Part shown: positions 4,278-5,723 of the stretch, piece by piece
Position numbering within the stretch: position 1 is the stretch's first letter
Layout of the letters: each line of letters starts with the position of its first letter
Source: Dehalococcoidia bacterium
GTDB taxonomy: Bacteria; Chloroflexota; Dehalococcoidia; UBA6926
Direction: 5' to 3'
Length of the DNA: 5,723 nt
Assembly: GCA_012271225.1 (NCBI GenBank)
Contig: JAAXGS010000046.1
Location: 1-5,723, forward strand
Position numbers and translations under genes: made by a program
Notes under the pieces: generated by a model
What the model was told of the DNA's origin: nothing
The model's input: only the letters and a program-made list of their open reading frames with translations
The model's database searches: none

Positions 4278-5723
4278 CTACATCAACTGCGGCTGTACCA
4301 TGACGGCATCTTCGCCCAGTATTGCGCCGATCTCCGCTTCCAGCTCCGGGGAGTGCGCCGTTTCAAAAGGCAGCGTCATTGGCGTGGTCTCATCCTGCTG
4401 ATGAATCATGAGTTGGACGGCGTCATACCCCGGATGTGCCTTGAGCACGGCGATGACACGGTCCAGGCGCTCTGTGTCCGCCTGCTCATCGGCCGATTCA
4501 CGAATGATGACGGAGATGAGGGACCTGCGCGCCCCGGCGTCGGCCGGGCCGTTCCGCGATTCCTGCGGCGCGGGCGCCTGTGACGGGGCGGTTGGAGTGA
4601 CGCTGGACGGCGCGGCATGACCCGATGGGGGCGGCGCCTCATCGGCAGGAGGCGCAGGAGAAGTGGAGACTGCGTCCGACGACCCGGCCCCGTTGTTGTC
4701 CGCTCCGCGTTCGCCGCGTGCAGTTTGTGGTGGCGATTCCGCGGCCCGTGCCCTGTTCGCCTCGATCACCTCAAACTGACGGCAATCGACGGACGGCTCC
4801 TCCTCACGGACGCGGATGGAGCCGGTCACCTGCACCGGCGTGTTCACCTGCCACGTGTCCGTCGTCTTTCCGTACACGTCCGGCCAGACGGTGACGTTGA
4901 CGGAGCCGGATTGATCATTCAGAAGGACGGACGCGGCGCTTTCCCCCCGGACCATGAATGTCCGGACAGAGGCTATGTTGCCGGCAACCGTGATGCGGGA
5001 TCCCTCCATCTCCGTGGTGACATCCGCGCAGGGCGTGCAGCTGTCCATGACGCGCGCTTCCCGCAGAACGCGGTAGGGGTCGCTGGAGAAATGGATGCCC
5101 ATCAAATCCTTCTCCCACACGCCCTTTTCCGCGTCTGACGCTGCCGCATCGGCGGGCGACAGCTCAATGCGCGGCAGCGCAAGGGCGGGGTCATCACCCA
5201 GCGTGTCAAAAAGGCTGCTCTGCGACGAGTCCCGTTGGCGCTGCTGCTGCGCGGTGGATGAGAGAATGCGCTCAACGTTTGCCAGCAGCGTCGCGCGCTC
5301 CCCCAGGGCGTCCATCGCCCCGGCGCGAATCAGGCCCTCCAAGCCGCGGCGGTTGAATGTCCGCGGGTCTGCCCGATTGACGAAGTCATCGATGGTCTCA
5401 AACGCACCGTTCTCGATGCGCTCCGCAACAATCGCCTGCGCCATGCCATGGCCCACGTTCTTGATTGCGGAGAGGCCGACGCGAATCGCCGGCCCGTCCT
5501 CTCCCGCCGGGTCGATGGCGAACAGAACGTCGCTGGCGTTCACGCACGGCGGCGCGACGGGCAGACCGAGCGCGCGGCACTCTTCCGCATCCGCGCCGGC
5601 GCGGTCCTGCGATCCCAGATGGGCGTTCAGCAGGGACGTCATGTATTCGATTGGGTAGTTGGCCTTGAAATATGCCGTGAGATAGGCGATATAGGCGTAG
5701 CTGACGCTGTGGGCCTTGTTGAA
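4278..5723 (-). CDS. dnaE: DNA polymerase III alpha subunit, C-terminal 481 residues (5' end outside window)
   Basis: The reading frame is open to the window edge and begins with FNKAHSVSYAYIAYLTAYF, the conserved DnaE finger motif, so the catalytic PHP and palm parts lie outside. The Met at 5642 is internal and not a start. Numbering the visible 481 residues: helix-hairpin-helix region about 80-150 (VGLSAIKNVGHG, then FNRRGLEGLIRAGAMD); QSSLF at 168-172 (5208-5222), matching the beta-clamp binding consensus; an OB-fold about 242-324 (RITVAGNIASVR...QFEVIEA); a low-complexity Pro/Ala/Ser linker about 327-398; and a folded C-terminal domain about 399-481 (RRSLISVIIRE...HPGYDAVQL). This is the replicative chromosomal polymerase subunit. 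The domain order is that of the long DnaE1 type, and the linker length is greater than in enterobacterial DnaE. It is followed by the DUF2007 gene. Confidence 0.96.
   Translation of the reverse strand, partial: FNKAHSVSYAYIAYLTAYFKANYPIEYMTSLLNAHLGSQDRAGADAEECRALGLPVAPPCVNASDVLFAIDPAGEDGPAIRVGLSAIKNVGHGMAQAIVAERIENGAFETIDDFVNRADPRTFNRRGLEGLIRAGAMDALGERATLLANVERILSSTAQQQRQRDSSQSSLFDTLGDDPALALPRIELSPADAAASDAEKGVWEKDLMGIHFSSDPYRVLREARVMDSCTPCADVTTEMEGSRITVAGNIASVRTFMVRGESAASVLLNDQSGSVNVTVWPDVYGKTTDTWQVNTPVQVTGSIRVREEEPSVDCRQFEVIEANRARAAESPPQTARGERGADNNGAGSSDAVSTSPAPPADEAPPPSGHAAPSSVTPTAPSQAPAPQESRNGPADAGARRSLISVIIRESADEQADTERLDRVIAVLKAHPGYDAVQLMIHQQDETTPMTLPFETAHSPELEAEIGAILGEDAVMVQPQLM

Noticed and set aside
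4617..5138. 173-codon plus-strand ORF antisense to dnaE
   Set aside because: The opposite strand encodes a clear DnaE OB-fold and linker here; the plus-strand translation has no family features.

Overview
This window looks like a bacterial chromosomal segment of fairly high GC. Conserved housekeeping-type genes sit at both ends and a short accessory stretch lies between them. The best guess for the host is a Chloroflexota-like lineage. That guess rests on the overall style of the genes: a DnaE with a long Pro/Ala/Ser linker and an extra C-terminal domain, a DUF2007 neighbour, a CPA2 antiporter with a TrkA-N domain, and a DUF427 protein. No RNA gene or marker settles the taxonomy, so treat it as tentative.

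Layout. On the minus strand at 4-1716 is a complete Kef-type cation/proton antiporter (GTG start). Divergent from it, across a 206-bp gap with candidate promoters, is a complete DUF427 gene (1923-2381, plus). From 2383 the character changes. A compact plus-strand set follows: a GIY-YIG-like nuclease domain with an Arg/Gly-rich tail (2503-2913), a probable lipoprotein (2910-3278) and a 42-codon ORF (3275-3403). These are joined by two successive ATGA stop/start overlaps. The set is bracketed by a 127-bp direct repeat, because the last 127 bp of the DUF427 gene region recur at 3409-3535 with only two differences, both synonymous. This resembles insertion of about 1.15 kb at the 3' end of the DUF427 gene with the gene end reconstituted.

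Downstream (3631-3951) is an array of three tandem ~109-bp units at about 39% GC, much AT-richer than the rest of the window. Each contains several dyads, and one hairpin shows a paired (compensatory) change between units. I do not recognise this repeat family. No gene covers it.

The right side returns to core genes on the minus strand. The C-terminal 481 residues of the DNA polymerase III alpha subunit (dnaE, 4278 to beyond the window edge) are followed 36 bp later by a small DUF2007 protein (3993-4241). The accessory block therefore lies in the convergent gap between the DUF427 gene and the dnaE-DUF2007 pair, a place where insertion harms neither neighbour's expression. The most notable items are the duplicated gene end flanking the nuclease/lipoprotein cassette and the structured three-unit repeat.
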